Assembly: GCA_947499955.1 (NCBI GenBank)
Contig: CANMQI010000004.1
Location: 215,318-279,317, forward strand
Direction of reading: 5' to 3'
Origin: an uncultured Granulosicoccus sp.
Lineage (GTDB): Bacteria > Pseudomonadota > Gammaproteobacteria > Granulosicoccales > Granulosicoccaceae
Length of the DNA: 64,000 nt
Part shown: positions 17,555 through 26,556 of the stretch, one piece after another
Layout: each line of letters starts with the position of its first letter
Numbering within the stretch: the first letter of the stretch is position 1
Made by a program: the position numbers and the translations under genes
Notes under the pieces: generated by a model
What the model was told of the DNA's origin: nothing
Seen by the model: the letters and a program-made list of their open reading frames with translations, nothing else
The model's database searches: none

Positions 17555-18442
17555 TCAGCTCTGCGTGGCGAGCAGATTCTGATTCGCGAGGGCGGCGGCG
17601 GCCGTTCGTGTTTCCACACCCAGTTTGGTGAAGGTGTGTTCCAGATGCTTGTTCACGGTGCGCGGACTGATACCGAGGATATCGCCGATCTCCCGGTCAG
17701 TCTTGCCTTTGGCTATCCACGACAGCACCTCTGTCTCTCGCGGCGTCAGTGCAGCCCTGGACACCCTGTCTGCCGCTTTCTGCCTGGCACTCTGCGGGGC
17801 GATCATCAGCAAGGTCTCGCCGTTGGCCGTGTCTCCCAGAGGGGTGATGCACAGACTGGCAGAGCTCGTGTCGAGCATCTTTACCCACCATGAGAGATCT
17901 TTCATGGTGTCTGTGTCGATATCGAGCTGTCGCAGGACCTCTTCGACCCGGGGAGAGCACCAGACGGAATCATGGTTGACATTGAGCCGCACGATGGCCA
18001 GACCTGCGTTGTCGATGGCCGTGTGTACCAGCTTGACCTCACGCGCGCTGACGATATGGGCTTTCAATCTGGCCAGCACTTCCGCTTCCCGAATGGGTTT
18101 GATGACGTAGTCGACACCTCCTGCCTCGAAACCCTCCAATACATGCGAGGTGTCGGACAAACCCGTCATGAACAGTATCGGTATATGCGCCCAGTGTGGA
18201 TCCGTCTTGATCTGTCGGCAGGTATCAAAGCCCGAGAGACCCGGCATGAGTGCATCCAGCAAGATGGCGTCGGGGCTGGCATGTTGCAGACGCCTGATGG
18301 CACTGGCACCATCACGCGCCACCAGCACGGTGTAACCAGCATTCACCAGGGTGTCGTACAGCAGGCGCAGACTGCCGGGTTCGTCGTCGACGATCAGCAC
18401 GACCATCTCCTGGGTTTGTCTGTCCGGTTTATCCCTGTTCAT
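17555..18442 (-). CDS. LuxR/NarL-type response regulator
   Basis: 295 residues. Receiver domain 13-130 with phosphoacceptor D63 in ILLDALMPG, a central region of about 90 residues with an H-D-S-V-W-C segment of unknown fold (possibly PAS-like), and a C-terminal LuxR helix-turn-helix (LTPRETEVLSWIAKGKTDREIG, then RTVNKHLEHTFTKLGV). Its start overlaps the end of the NCS1-kinase gene by 14 bases, making that hybrid kinase the likely partner. Possible targets are the divergent fmdA operon and perhaps the downstream acetate genes. Confidence 0.9.
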   Translation of the reverse strand: MNRDKPDRQTQEMVVLIVDDEPGSLRLLYDTLVNAGYTVLVARDGASAIRRLQHASPDAILLDALMPGLSGFDTCRQIKTDPHWAHIPILFMTGLSDTSHVLEGFEAGGVDYVIKPIREAEVLARLKAHIVSAREVKLVHTAIDNAGLAIVRLNVNHDSVWCSPRVEEVLRQLDIDTDTMKDLSWWVKMLDTSSASLCITPLGDTANGETLLMIAPQSARQKAADRVSRAALTPRETEVLSWIAKGKTDREIGDILGISPRTVNKHLEHTFTKLGVETRTAAAALANQNLLATQS

Positions 18443-21400
18443 GGCCAGCCTTCAACAGTGCATCTTCGAGGCGCTCCAGTTCGAATTCCTCCAGCCACCG
18501 GCGCGCCGTGTTGCAGCAGGGGGTCAATGTCGTATCCTCACTTTCCAGCTTGTCGAGTAGCTCTTGCAATGCTCTGACATTGCCTGAACGTGCCAGACGA
18601 AGCAGCCCTTGTCGGGCTTCTCCGGCAAATAGCAGGTTCGGATCGTGTTCGGCTGTTCGACGTGACACGCTCGGTGTCACGGCAGAGCGATAAATCCATT
18701 CAAGGCCGAGCTCCTTCTTCAATGCCGAACGAAGCTCGGATTCCAGAACGGGCTTGGCGACAAAGGTCCGGCAGGCGACGCTTGCCATCTTGTCGGCATG
18801 ATCACCCAGTACGTCAGCGGAGACGATGACAACAGGCAGTTCGGAAAAACCACGTTCACGAATCTGTCGGGCAGTATCCCAGCCGTCCGGCTCGCCCATG
18901 CTCAGGTCCAGCAGTATGGCATCGGGTAGGTTCTCACCGAGTTGGTCCAGGCATTCCTGCCCTCCCGCAGCTTCCCGAATGCTGAACCCCAGAGGCGTGA
19001 GTAGTCCGCTGAGCATCTGTCGCTGAACTGCCTGATCATCAACGATCAGCAAGGTGCGTCTTGCACCGCTGTAGGCAATGGTTTCCGGTTCAGCTTCATC
19101 GTCTCCCAGGGTAGGCTGGCCAATTCGCAGTGGCAGACGAATCTCGAATGTGCTGCCCTGACCCGGGCTGCTGCTCAGATGCAACTGGCCATCCATCAGC
19201 TTGATCAGCTTTTCGGTAATGGCCAAGCCAAGTCCGGCACCCGGTTCGCTTCGATATCGACCGGCCGCGCCACGCTCGAATGGCTGGAAGATGCGTGCCT
19301 GGTCATGCGCTGAAATGCCGATGCCGGTGTCAGTGATGCGAACGGTCAACTCACGCTCGGTGCACCGTGTGTCGAGTGTGACGCTGCCCTCGTCCGTGAA
19401 CCTGACCGCGTTGGTCAGCAGGTTGATGAGAATCTGGCGCAGTCGCTTCGCATCCGCCACGATGTACTGCGGGATGCTGTCGGCGTGCTGGTGCTCCAGA
19501 GTCAGATGTTTGTCCTGCGCCAGCGGTCGTACCATCTGCAGGATTTCGTCGAAGAATACGGGTAGATCGAGTGATGAGGGCTCGAGGCGCACACGATCGG
19601 CCTCGATGCGTGCCAGGTCCAGCAGCTCGTTGATCAGGTCAAGCTGGTGCTCGCCACTGCGCCGGATGGTCTCGACCGCGGCTCGCTGCGTGGTGCCGAG
19701 GCTGTCGTCATGCAGCAGAATCTGGGAGTAGCCCAGTATGCCGTTCAACGGCGAGCGCAGCTCGTGCGATATACCGGCCACGTAGCTGGTTTTTGCCTCA
19801 TTGGCTTGTTCGGCCGTCTCCTTGGCTCGCTGCAATGCGGCATCGGTCAGGCGATGCGCCTCACTTTCCTGAGTGAGTAGTTCGTTCTGACGATTGAGTT
19901 CGTACTGCGCCATGCGGCGTCCTTCCTTGCCAAGCACAGTCCACCAGCTGGAAATGGCGGCAATGATCAATAACAGCACGGCCATCTCGATGAACAGGCC
20001 GGAGATCAGCTCGTGTTCACCAGCAGAGAGTGGGCCTGATTCTGCCTGTAGATAGACAAGGCCTAGCACGGCGCCGAATATGGTGCATTGAGACAGGAGG
20101 ACAACCAGGTAGCTACCGACTCGACGGTGTACCAGGCTGGCTGAGGTGTTCGGCAGCAGAAAGCCGAGCATGCGCTGGGCCCAGCGAGAGGGCAATGGTT
20201 GTGACTTGCACATGTCATGGCACCGAGCCTCGAGGGTGCAGCACAGCGAGCAGATCCAGGAACCATAGGCAGGGCAGTGCGCCATGTCATCGGATTCAAA
20301 GTCGTTCTCGCACACCGAGCAGCGCAGGGTGGCACCTTGGTGCGCAGTTGTGGATGACGGGCGGGCGATGTAGAAACGGCTGCGCGTGAGCAAGGCCAGC
20401 AGCGGTGTCATGACAAGGGTGCAACCCAGAGCAATGAACGGCGCAAAGGCCTGTGTCATCCCGCCCCAGACGCCCAGTTGTGCTATTGCGGCAATGATGG
20501 CGGAGATGACCATGGAACCGATTCCCACGGGGTTGAAATCATACAGATGAGCGCGCTTGAACTCGATACCCGGCGGGCTCAGACCCAGTGGTTTGTTGAT
20601 GACCAGGTCGGCAACCACCGTGCCGATCCAGGCAACCGCGATGATGCTGTACAGGCTCAGAACATGCTCGAGAGACTCGAATATGCCCAAGGTGATGATC
20701 AATACCGCGATCAGACAATTGAAGACCAGCCACACGACTCGGCCCGGATGGCTGTATGTCAGTCGAGCAAAGAAATTGGACCAGGCCAGGGAGCCTGCGT
20801 AGGCGTTGACCACATTGATCTTGATCTGGGATATGACCACGAAAACGAGAGTTGCCAGTAGCACCAGCTCCGGGTTTTCGAAGACCTGCGAGAAGGCAGA
20901 CAGATACATGCGCGTCGGTTCCATGGCCTCGCTCAGGGTGCTGCCCGCCTGTACCAGCAGAAATGCAAGGAAGGCTCCACCCAGGATCTTCAGCGCACCG
21001 GGGATGATCCAGCCAGGTCCTGCCAGGATCACGGCTGCCCACCAGCGATGTCGATTTTGCTCTGTTTTTTCAGGTAGAAATCGCAGAAAATCGACCTGCT
21101 CGCCAATCTGTACGGTCAGGGCAAAGGCAATGGTTGCGGCGGCCGCGAACTGCACGGCATCGAAGCCGCCGTCGCCAGAGACGGTAAATCGTGTGAAGGC
21201 AAGGTAGCTCTCGGGCTGCTTGAGCAAGATTGCCAGATAGGGGAGAACCAGTAGCAGCAGCCAGGGGATCTGGGACCACAGTTGTATGCGCGAGATCAGG
21301 CTGATGCCACGCGCCACCAGCGGTACGATGCCCAGAGAGCAGATGACATACCAGAGCCACAGGGGCAGGGGAATCCACATCTGCAGGGCCGTGGCGAGAA

Positions 21401-21815
21401 TGGCTGCTTCGAAAGCGAAGAAGATGATGGTGAAGGAGGCGTAGACCAGAGAACTGATGGTTGAACCCAGATAACCAAAGCTTGCGCCACGCGTGAGCAG
21501 ATCCATGTCCAGACCATGGCGCGCTGCGTAGTAGCTGATGGGCAAGCCGGTCAGGAAGGTGATGAGGGCGACCACGGCGATAGCCCACACGGTATTCACA
21601 AAGCCATAGCTGAGTACCATGGCCGCACCGATGGCCTCGAGCGCCAGAAAGGATGCCGCCCCGAAGGCGGTATTGCCCACTCGCCATATCGAGAACTTTC
21701 TGACGCTGCGCGCGGTGTAGCGCAGGGCGTAGTCTTCCATGGACTCATTGGCAACCCAGCCGTTGTACTTGCGCCGGATCGGGAAAATCTGTTGGGGGGC
21801 TCGCTGGCCAGTCAT
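18429..21815 (-). CDS. NCS1-permease / hybrid histidine kinase / receiver
   Basis: About 1128 residues. Residues 20-480 form a nucleobase:cation symporter-1 (cytosine/purine/allantoin permease) domain with about 12 helices (LLTRGASFGYLGSTISSLVY). A cysteine-rich insert near 500-545 has eight Cys and two His (CSVC, HCP, ICSLCC, RCHDMC), probably a zinc site. Two more helices and a coiled coil follow, then HisKA (HELRSPLNGILGY near 690), HATPase_c (NLLTNAVRF, GAGLGLAI), a receiver (ILLDLSMGEPDGWD) and a tail of about 70 residues. I prefer the ATG at 21815; an in-frame ATG at 21908 would add 31 residues. It is divergent from fmdA, suggesting that it senses an amide or nucleobase-derived compound. 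Confidence 0.9.
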   Translation of the reverse strand: MTGQRAPQQIFPIRRKYNGWVANESMEDYALRYTARSVRKFSIWRVGNTAFGAASFLALEAIGAAMVLSYGFVNTVWAIAVVALITFLTGLPISYYAARHGLDMDLLTRGASFGYLGSTISSLVYASFTIIFFAFEAAILATALQMWIPLPLWLWYVICSLGIVPLVARGISLISRIQLWSQIPWLLLLVLPYLAILLKQPESYLAFTRFTVSGDGGFDAVQFAAAATIAFALTVQIGEQVDFLRFLPEKTEQNRHRWWAAVILAGPGWIIPGALKILGGAFLAFLLVQAGSTLSEAMEPTRMYLSAFSQVFENPELVLLATLVFVVISQIKINVVNAYAGSLAWSNFFARLTYSHPGRVVWLVFNCLIAVLIITLGIFESLEHVLSLYSIIAVAWIGTVVADLVINKPLGLSPPGIEFKRAHLYDFNPVGIGSMVISAIIAAIAQLGVWGGMTQAFAPFIALGCTLVMTPLLALLTRSRFYIARPSSTTAHQGATLRCSVCENDFESDDMAHCPAYGSWICSLCCTLEARCHDMCKSQPLPSRWAQRMLGFLLPNTSASLVHRRVGSYLVVLLSQCTIFGAVLGLVYLQAESGPLSAGEHELISGLFIEMAVLLLIIAAISSWWTVLGKEGRRMAQYELNRQNELLTQESEAHRLTDAALQRAKETAEQANEAKTSYVAGISHELRSPLNGILGYSQILLHDDSLGTTQRAAVETIRRSGEHQLDLINELLDLARIEADRVRLEPSSLDLPVFFDEILQMVRPLAQDKHLTLEHQHADSIPQYIVADAKRLRQILINLLTNAVRFTDEGSVTLDTRCTERELTVRITDTGIGISAHDQARIFQPFERGAAGRYRSEPGAGLGLAITEKLIKLMDGQLHLSSSPGQGSTFEIRLPLRIGQPTLGDDEAEPETIAYSGARRTLLIVDDQAVQRQMLSGLLTPLGFSIREAAGGQECLDQLGENLPDAILLDLSMGEPDGWDTARQIRERGFSELPVVIVSADVLGDHADKMASVACRTFVAKPVLESELRSALKKELGLEWIYRSAVTPSVSRRTAEHDPNLLFAGEARQGLLRLARSGNVRALQELLDKLESEDTTLTPCCNTARRWLEEFELERLEDALLKAGHEQG

Positions 21816-22103
21816 GATGCTGACCTGTCCACTGGGGCATGGCTCACTGCTGAAATGTTCATTGCCGATACATGACTGGGCTCTGGATTGGCTTGACTGA
21901 CAGTACATCCTGCAAGCACTGCGTATCGAGTGTACGTAGATTGACGTATTGTGTCACCGCCTCTGCATTGGCAATACTCGTTGTCGAAACAGGCAGTCAA
22001 GACGCGATGATGCGGGTTGTCCAATACCATCAACCCGGTTGCACATAACGCTCGAACCGGCCTGTCTCGCCACTCACCACACTCAATGACAAAGAGGTAT
22101 GCC

Positions 22104-23336
22104 ATGGCCGATACACTGATCAAGGTTGACTTGAACAGCTCTCCTTACGATAACGAGAACGTTCACAATCGCTGGCATCCGGATATTCCGATGGCGACCT
22201 GGGTCAAGCCGGGGGATGACTTCATTCTGGAAACATTCGACTGGACCGGTGGTTTCATCAAGAACGATGACAGCGCCGACGATGTTCGAGACGTCGATCT
22301 GTCAACGGTGCATTTTCTCAGCGGACCGGTTGGCGTCAAGGGCGCCGAGCCCGGTGACCTGCTGGTGGTCGAACTGCTGGATATCGGTGCCAAGGAGGAG
22401 AGCATGTGGGGCTTCAACGGCTTCTTTTCCAAGACCAATGGTGGCGGCTTCCTGACCGATCATTACCCGGATGCGCAGAAGTCCATCTGGGACTTCGAAG
22501 GCATGTTCACCAAGTCCAGGCATGTCCCGGGTGTTCGCTATGCCGGTCTCATTCATCCGGGCTTGATAGGTTGTCTGCCCGATCCGAAATTGCTTGCCGA
22601 CTGGAACGAGCGGGAAGTCGGACTCATCGCCACCGATCCAGACAGGGTACCTCCGCTGGCCAATCCTCCCTTCGCGGACACCGCGCATATGGGCAAGTTG
22701 ACCGGGGAGGCCAGGGACAAGGCTGCGGCCGAGGGTGCGCGTACCGTCCCGCCACGCGAACACGGTGGCAACTGTGATATCAAGGATCTGTCGCGTGGCT
22801 CGAAGATCTATTTCCCTGTGTATGTAGACGGTGCCGGCCTGTCCGTGGGGGACTTGCATTTCAGTCAGGGCGATGGCGAGATCACGTTCTGCGGCGCCAT
22901 CGAGATGGCCGGTTGGGTCCACATGAAGGTGTCTGTCATCAAGGGCGGCATGAAGACCTATGGTGTGAAGAACCCGCTGTTCAAGCCCAGTCCGATCACT
23001 CCCAATTATGATGATTACATCATCTTCGAAGGGATATCCGTGGATGAACACGGCAAACAGCATTATCTGGATGTCAATGTGGCCTACCGACAAGCATGTC
23101 TGAACGCCATCGAGTACATGAAGAAGTTCGGCTATAGCGGGGCGCAGGCCTACTCGATTCTGGGAACGGCGCCGGTGCAGGGACATATCAGTGGCGTGGT
23201 GGATATTCCCAATTCCTGCGCAACACTCTGGTTGCCTACCGAGATCTTCGATTTCGATATCAATCCTTCGGCGGCAGGTCCGGTCATACAGGACTTCGGT
23301 GGCATATCGATGCCGATATCGCCTGACAAGAGCTGA
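22104..23336 (+). CDS. fmdA: Formamidase (acetamidase/formamidase family)
   Basis: 410 residues, the usual length of FmdA, a cytoplasmic zinc-type amidase hydrolysing formamide to formate and ammonia. Family signatures seen: N-terminal KVDLNSSPYDNENVHNRWHPD, GPVGVKGAEPGDLLVVELLD, the GNCDIKDLSRGSKIYFPVYV region and GDLHFSQGDGEITFCGAIE. I start at the ATG at 22104, with AGAGG eight bases upstream. The following genes fmdB and an AmiS/UreI channel complete an amide use operon. The divergent NCS1-kinase is probably its sensor. Activity on acetamide or other short amides cannot be excluded. Confidence 0.95.
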   Translation: MADTLIKVDLNSSPYDNENVHNRWHPDIPMATWVKPGDDFILETFDWTGGFIKNDDSADDVRDVDLSTVHFLSGPVGVKGAEPGDLLVVELLDIGAKEESMWGFNGFFSKTNGGGFLTDHYPDAQKSIWDFEGMFTKSRHVPGVRYAGLIHPGLIGCLPDPKLLADWNEREVGLIATDPDRVPPLANPPFADTAHMGKLTGEARDKAAAEGARTVPPREHGGNCDIKDLSRGSKIYFPVYVDGAGLSVGDLHFSQGDGEITFCGAIEMAGWVHMKVSVIKGGMKTYGVKNPLFKPSPITPNYDDYIIFEGISVDEHGKQHYLDVNVAYRQACLNAIEYMKKFGYSGAQAYSILGTAPVQGHISGVVDIPNSCATLWLPTEIFDFDINPSAAGPVIQDFGGISMPISPDKS

Positions 23337-23347
23337 GGGGATTGACC

Positions 23348-23695
23348 ATGCCTGTCTATGACTATCTGTGCGATGAATGCGGTCCTCGGGAGGTTCATCG
23401 AGCCTACGTTGATCGGGACAAACCCCTGTGTTGCAATGCCTGTGATTCGATGCTGCGAAGGGTCTGGTTGTCAGCGCCGCGACAGAGTGTCGTCTCAAGC
23501 CATACACGCCATGCGATGAGTACCAACGAGCGGGCTTCCAATGAACCGCGGATGTCCAGGGACATGGATGCTGCGCGGGGAGGGCACCCACCGGGATGTG
23601 GTTGTTGCTCGACGGGCAAGTCTCGATCGACCGTCACTGCCGCCAATGGGGCGAAGTCCTTTCCGACCAAAAGGCCGTGGATGATCAGTCACTAG
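23348..23695 (+). CDS. fmdB: FmdB-type zinc ribbon protein
   Basis: 115 residues. It opens with the family pattern PVYDYLCDECG and a second cysteine pair in CCNAC, giving a CxxC...CxxC zinc ribbon over residues 5-35. The tail is polar and low in complexity, with another cysteine cluster (PPGCGCCSTG). FmdB was first described as a possible regulator of the Methylophilus formamidase, but its function is still unclear. It starts 11 bases after fmdA. Confidence 0.9.
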   Translation: MPVYDYLCDECGPREVHRAYVDRDKPLCCNACDSMLRRVWLSAPRQSVVSSHTRHAMSTNERASNEPRMSRDMDAARGGHPPGCGCCSTGKSRSTVTAANGAKSFPTKRPWMISH

Positions 23696-23744
23696 CAGTT
23701 TCCCTGGACGGCCTGCTGCCATCTCCTTCGAGCAGTTCGAGGCA

Positions 23745-23805
23745 GGCAGGTCGTGCGCCACGCAGGTGCACGACCTGCCACCCTGACCTGGTGGGATGGC
23801 CAGGT
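23745..23805 (+). other. Two consecutive hairpins between fmdB and amiS
   Basis: A perfect 12-bp inverted repeat (23745-23756 with 23768-23779, 11-base loop) is followed six bases later by ACCTGG/CCAGGT (23786-23791 with 23800-23805). No T-run. They sit inside an operon, so RNA stability or partial attenuation before the channel gene is the likeliest role. Confidence 0.5.
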
Positions 23806-23837
23806 AGTGCCTATCATTCGCTTATCGGAGAATTCTC

Positions 23838-24353
23838 ATGCTTCTTGGCCTCGCGCTTCTGTACGTTGGTGCCGTTCTGGTGCTCAACGGAATCTGGCTG
23901 CACGGTCGTATCGGTGACAACGAGATCTGGGTCATCAATATCTTCTCGGGGGTCGTCACCTGTCTGGTGTCTTTCAAATTGGCATTCGGTGCCAATGCGG
24001 ATGCCGGTTCCATCAAGGCTGCGGCACTGACGCTGTTGTTCGCCTTTACCTACTTCTGGGTGTGCATCAATCGCTTCAATGGGTCGGATGGACGGGGTCT
24101 TGGCTGGTTCAGTCTGTTTGTGGCCATTACCGCCATTCCCGTGGCCATCGATACGCTGCTCAATGCCACATCGGTATGGCAGATCTGGTTTGGTCTGTGC
24201 TGGGCGGCCTGGGCGTTCCTGTGGTTCCTCTTCTTCCTGCTACTGGCGATGAAGAAGCCGATTGCCAGGTTCACAGGGTCGGTTGCCGCTGTCGAGGGCA
24301 TTCTCACCGGCTGGTTGCCCGGTTATCTGTTGCTGGATGGTGTGTTGTCCTGA
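23838..24353 (+). CDS. AmiS/UreI family amide/urea channel
   Basis: A 171-residue inner-membrane protein with six helices of the AmiS/UreI family, which passes urea or short-chain amides. Seen: the N-terminal LLYVGAVLVLNGIWL and the conserved FTYFWVCINRF in helix 3-4. It is encoded after fmdA and fmdB, so it probably supplies formamide or a similar amide. The start is preceded by a GGAG a few bases upstream (tcggagaattctcATG). Confidence 0.93.
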   Translation: MLLGLALLYVGAVLVLNGIWLHGRIGDNEIWVINIFSGVVTCLVSFKLAFGANADAGSIKAAALTLLFAFTYFWVCINRFNGSDGRGLGWFSLFVAITAIPVAIDTLLNATSVWQIWFGLCWAAWAFLWFLFFLLLAMKKPIARFTGSVAAVEGILTGWLPGYLLLDGVLS

Positions 24354-24378
24354 CAGCTCCTGCAGAAAAAGACCATGC

Positions 24379-24412
24379 TTGCAGTACGGATTCGCAATGA
24401 TCCGTACTGCAA
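24379..24412. terminator. Hairpin between convergent amide and GntR genes
   Basis: TTGCAGTACGGA (24379-24390) and TCCGTACTGCAA (24401-24412) form a perfect 12-bp stem with a 10-base loop, midway between two converging genes. A T-run is lacking on both strands, so it may act as a roadblock or RNA-end protector rather than a full intrinsic terminator. Confidence 0.55.
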
Positions 24413-24433
24413 CTGCACGATGGTCGACGATTG

Positions 24434-25201
24434 TCAGCGCATCTCGTTGACGTAACAATGCGCTTCGGTCAATGCCGCATGCCGCATGATCATCAAGGGT
24501 TCGTTCAGTGTGTCCAGCGCCAGCGCATTGATGTCCAGCAGAGCCAGCGCCTCATCGTCTGGCTTGCCAAGCCATTGTTTCTCCGGAGCTGACGCCAGTC
24601 TGGCCGTCACTTTCTCATGGACGGCTCCCAGCTGAATATGGTGTTCGGATAACAACCAGTTGAAGATCAACTCCGGGACTTCATCCGCCACCTGCGGAAA
24701 ATTCGGAACGCGCGCAGCCGGAATGATGAAGTTGTCCATCATGACGGGGTGGCCTTCCGCTTCGCGCACTCGCAGCAGGTCGCACACCTCCTGGTTGCCG
24801 TCATCGAGTTTCAATCGCTCACCTTCTTCTGCGGATGCTGCTCTGCGTCCGACGCTCTTGACCCTGGCGGTCGTCGTGATCAGACGTCCGTCCTGCGTTT
24901 GCAGGCGAAAGTACTTGTAGAACCGGGACAGCGTGTGATTGGGCATACGTCCCGTGACGACCGTACCGGTACGCCGGCGACGCATGACAATGCCTTCGTT
25001 CGTCAGATCCCCCATGGCGCGCCGAATCGTCCCGTAGGACACGCCAAGCATGGTCGCCAGATCGATTTCGGCGGGTAACACGTCGCCTGCGCTCCAGGCA
25101 CCGGACGTGATCCGTTCGACAATTCTTTCCTTGACTTGCTCATGCAACGGTGCGGCGACGAGGCTTGCACCCAGCTCCTGCATCTTCTGTTTATTAGCCA
25201 C
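24434..25201 (-). CDS. GntR family regulator, HutC/UTRA type
   Basis: 255 residues. The N-terminal winged helix (residues 18-80: LHEQVKERIVERITSGAWSAGDVLPAEIDLATMLGVSYGTIRRAM) has the GntR pattern. The C-terminal half is a UTRA-type effector domain (residues 95-245). It is divergent from the M20 deacylase gene at 25251 with only 49 bases between them. The most likely target is the deacylase-peptide importer operon, and its ligand may be a substrate or product of that pathway. Confidence 0.9.
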   Translation of the reverse strand: MANKQKMQELGASLVAAPLHEQVKERIVERITSGAWSAGDVLPAEIDLATMLGVSYGTIRRAMGDLTNEGIVMRRRRTGTVVTGRMPNHTLSRFYKYFRLQTQDGRLITTTARVKSVGRRAASAEEGERLKLDDGNQEVCDLLRVREAEGHPVMMDNFIIPAARVPNFPQVADEVPELIFNWLLSEHHIQLGAVHEKVTARLASAPEKQWLGKPDDEALALLDINALALDTLNEPLMIMRHAALTEAHCYVNEMR

Positions 25202-25215
25202 CGATAAAAAATCCC

Positions 25216-25247
25216 TTGCTTATTGTTCGGATTTGTATTTCTATATA
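25216..25247 (+). promoter_or_regulatory. Candidate promoter of the deacylase-importer operon
   Basis: The 49-base AT-rich gap between the GntR gene and the deacylase contains TATATA (25242-25247) only three bases before the ATG at 25251, with TTGCTT (25216-25221) upstream. Spacing is 20 bases, longer than ideal. If TATATA is the -10, transcription would begin at or after that ATG, implying a downstream start codon. Confidence 0.35.
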
Positions 25248-25250
25248 GTT

Positions 25251-26537
25251 ATGAGAAATAAGATTCTACCTGTTCCTGATGTGGATTGGATGCTTTCAAG
25301 GCTCTCATCTCTGGTTGAGTGCAATACCTGTTTCCCTCCGGGAGACAACTACGCAGCCATGGCGGAGATTGTGACAAGTTTCTGTCAGGAATTGGATGCC
25401 AGCCACGAGATAGTGAGCGTTCCGGAAGATTTATATCAGTCGGATGAAGTTCACGGTCCGCGTATCAACCTGTTGTCGACCCCGGCAATGGCTCAGGCCG
25501 AGGAATTGCCTGAAGTGCTTATCTACTTTCATGTGGATACCGCACCGGAGGGCCATGGCTGGACCCGACCCGCGTTCAAGCTGACCGTCGAGAAGGAGCG
25601 CGTCTACGGTCGAGGTACCGCGGACATGAAGGGTGCGATCGTGGCCGTACTGGATGCGCTGCGACGAATGCGCCATGCGGGCGCGGCCCTGAAATACCGA
25701 CCGATTCTGGCCTTCTGTACGGACGAGGAAGGCGGCAAATATCCTGGAATCCGGTATCTTGCAGAAACCCGAACGTTGCCGCCGATACTGTTGAACCTCA
25801 ATGGTTCTGCCGAGAATCGAATCTGGGCGGGTTGCTTCGGCTCGCTGACCTACGAACTGGTTTTCACCGGTAAGACGGCTCACTCGGGTACGCCCGAGCT
25901 GGGAGTCAATGCTCTGGAAGAGGCGCTGCCTGCCGTGCTGGCGCTGATGAAACTCAAGGAAAAGGTCGAGCAGCGTGAAAGCGATATGCCGGCCAGGCCC
26001 TGGGCGCCAGATCCACTGCGTGCCCGCCTGACGCTGACCTCCATCAAATCCGGAGACATGGGGTCCGCCGTTCCCGGTGAATGCCGGATCATCATCAATC
26101 GACGTTACCTGCCTGAAGAGGACGAGTTGCAGGTGCGCGAGGAAATCTCGAGTGTACTGACCGACGCCCTGTCGGCAAGCCAGCTGTCGGGCTGGTCAAT
26201 GAGCGAAACCGGTCATCTGCCTCCGGTCAAGAATCCGGATGGCCCGGGCACGGATCGCTGGACCGCCGCCAGAGCTGCCGCGGCGAACATTCCCGTGAGT
26301 GACTTCACTCGCTATGGCTCGTCAACCTCTTCGGATTTCGGCTGGGTGCAGCGCGCAGGTATCCAGCACATGCTGCTCGGTGGCCTGTCCAGGCCGGAGC
26401 GCAACGTACATGGACCGGATGAGCACACCACGACGGACGACCTGGTGCTCTTGTCGACATCCATCGAACATTTTCTGTCTGCCAGTTTCACGTGTCCTGA
26501 AACCCCTTCCTCATCAACAGTTGACTACAACCCTTGA
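25251..26537 (+). CDS. M20 family metallo-deacylase/peptidase
   Basis: About 428 residues of the ArgE/DapE/CPG2 (M20) fold. Metal-site motifs: HVDTAPEG (His, Asp), GRGTADMKGA (bridging Asp), CTDEEGGK (catalytic Glu and metal Glu) and a C-terminal NVHGPDEHTT, so it should be a two-metal hydrolase. A dimerisation domain occupies about residues 200-310. It heads an operon with a peptide-type importer and a second M20 enzyme, so it probably deacylates or cleaves the imported compound. No ribosome site precedes the ATG at 25251; the ATG at 25290 is an alternative that loses 13 residues. Confidence 0.88.
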   Translation: MRNKILPVPDVDWMLSRLSSLVECNTCFPPGDNYAAMAEIVTSFCQELDASHEIVSVPEDLYQSDEVHGPRINLLSTPAMAQAEELPEVLIYFHVDTAPEGHGWTRPAFKLTVEKERVYGRGTADMKGAIVAVLDALRRMRHAGAALKYRPILAFCTDEEGGKYPGIRYLAETRTLPPILLNLNGSAENRIWAGCFGSLTYELVFTGKTAHSGTPELGVNALEEALPAVLALMKLKEKVEQRESDMPARPWAPDPLRARLTLTSIKSGDMGSAVPGECRIIINRRYLPEEDELQVREEISSVLTDALSASQLSGWSMSETGHLPPVKNPDGPGTDRWTAARAAAANIPVSDFTRYGSSTSSDFGWVQRAGIQHMLLGGLSRPERNVHGPDEHTTTDDLVLLSTSIEHFLSASFTCPETPSSSTVDYNP

Positions 26538-26556
26538 CCCTCCGGGAGAGCATCTT

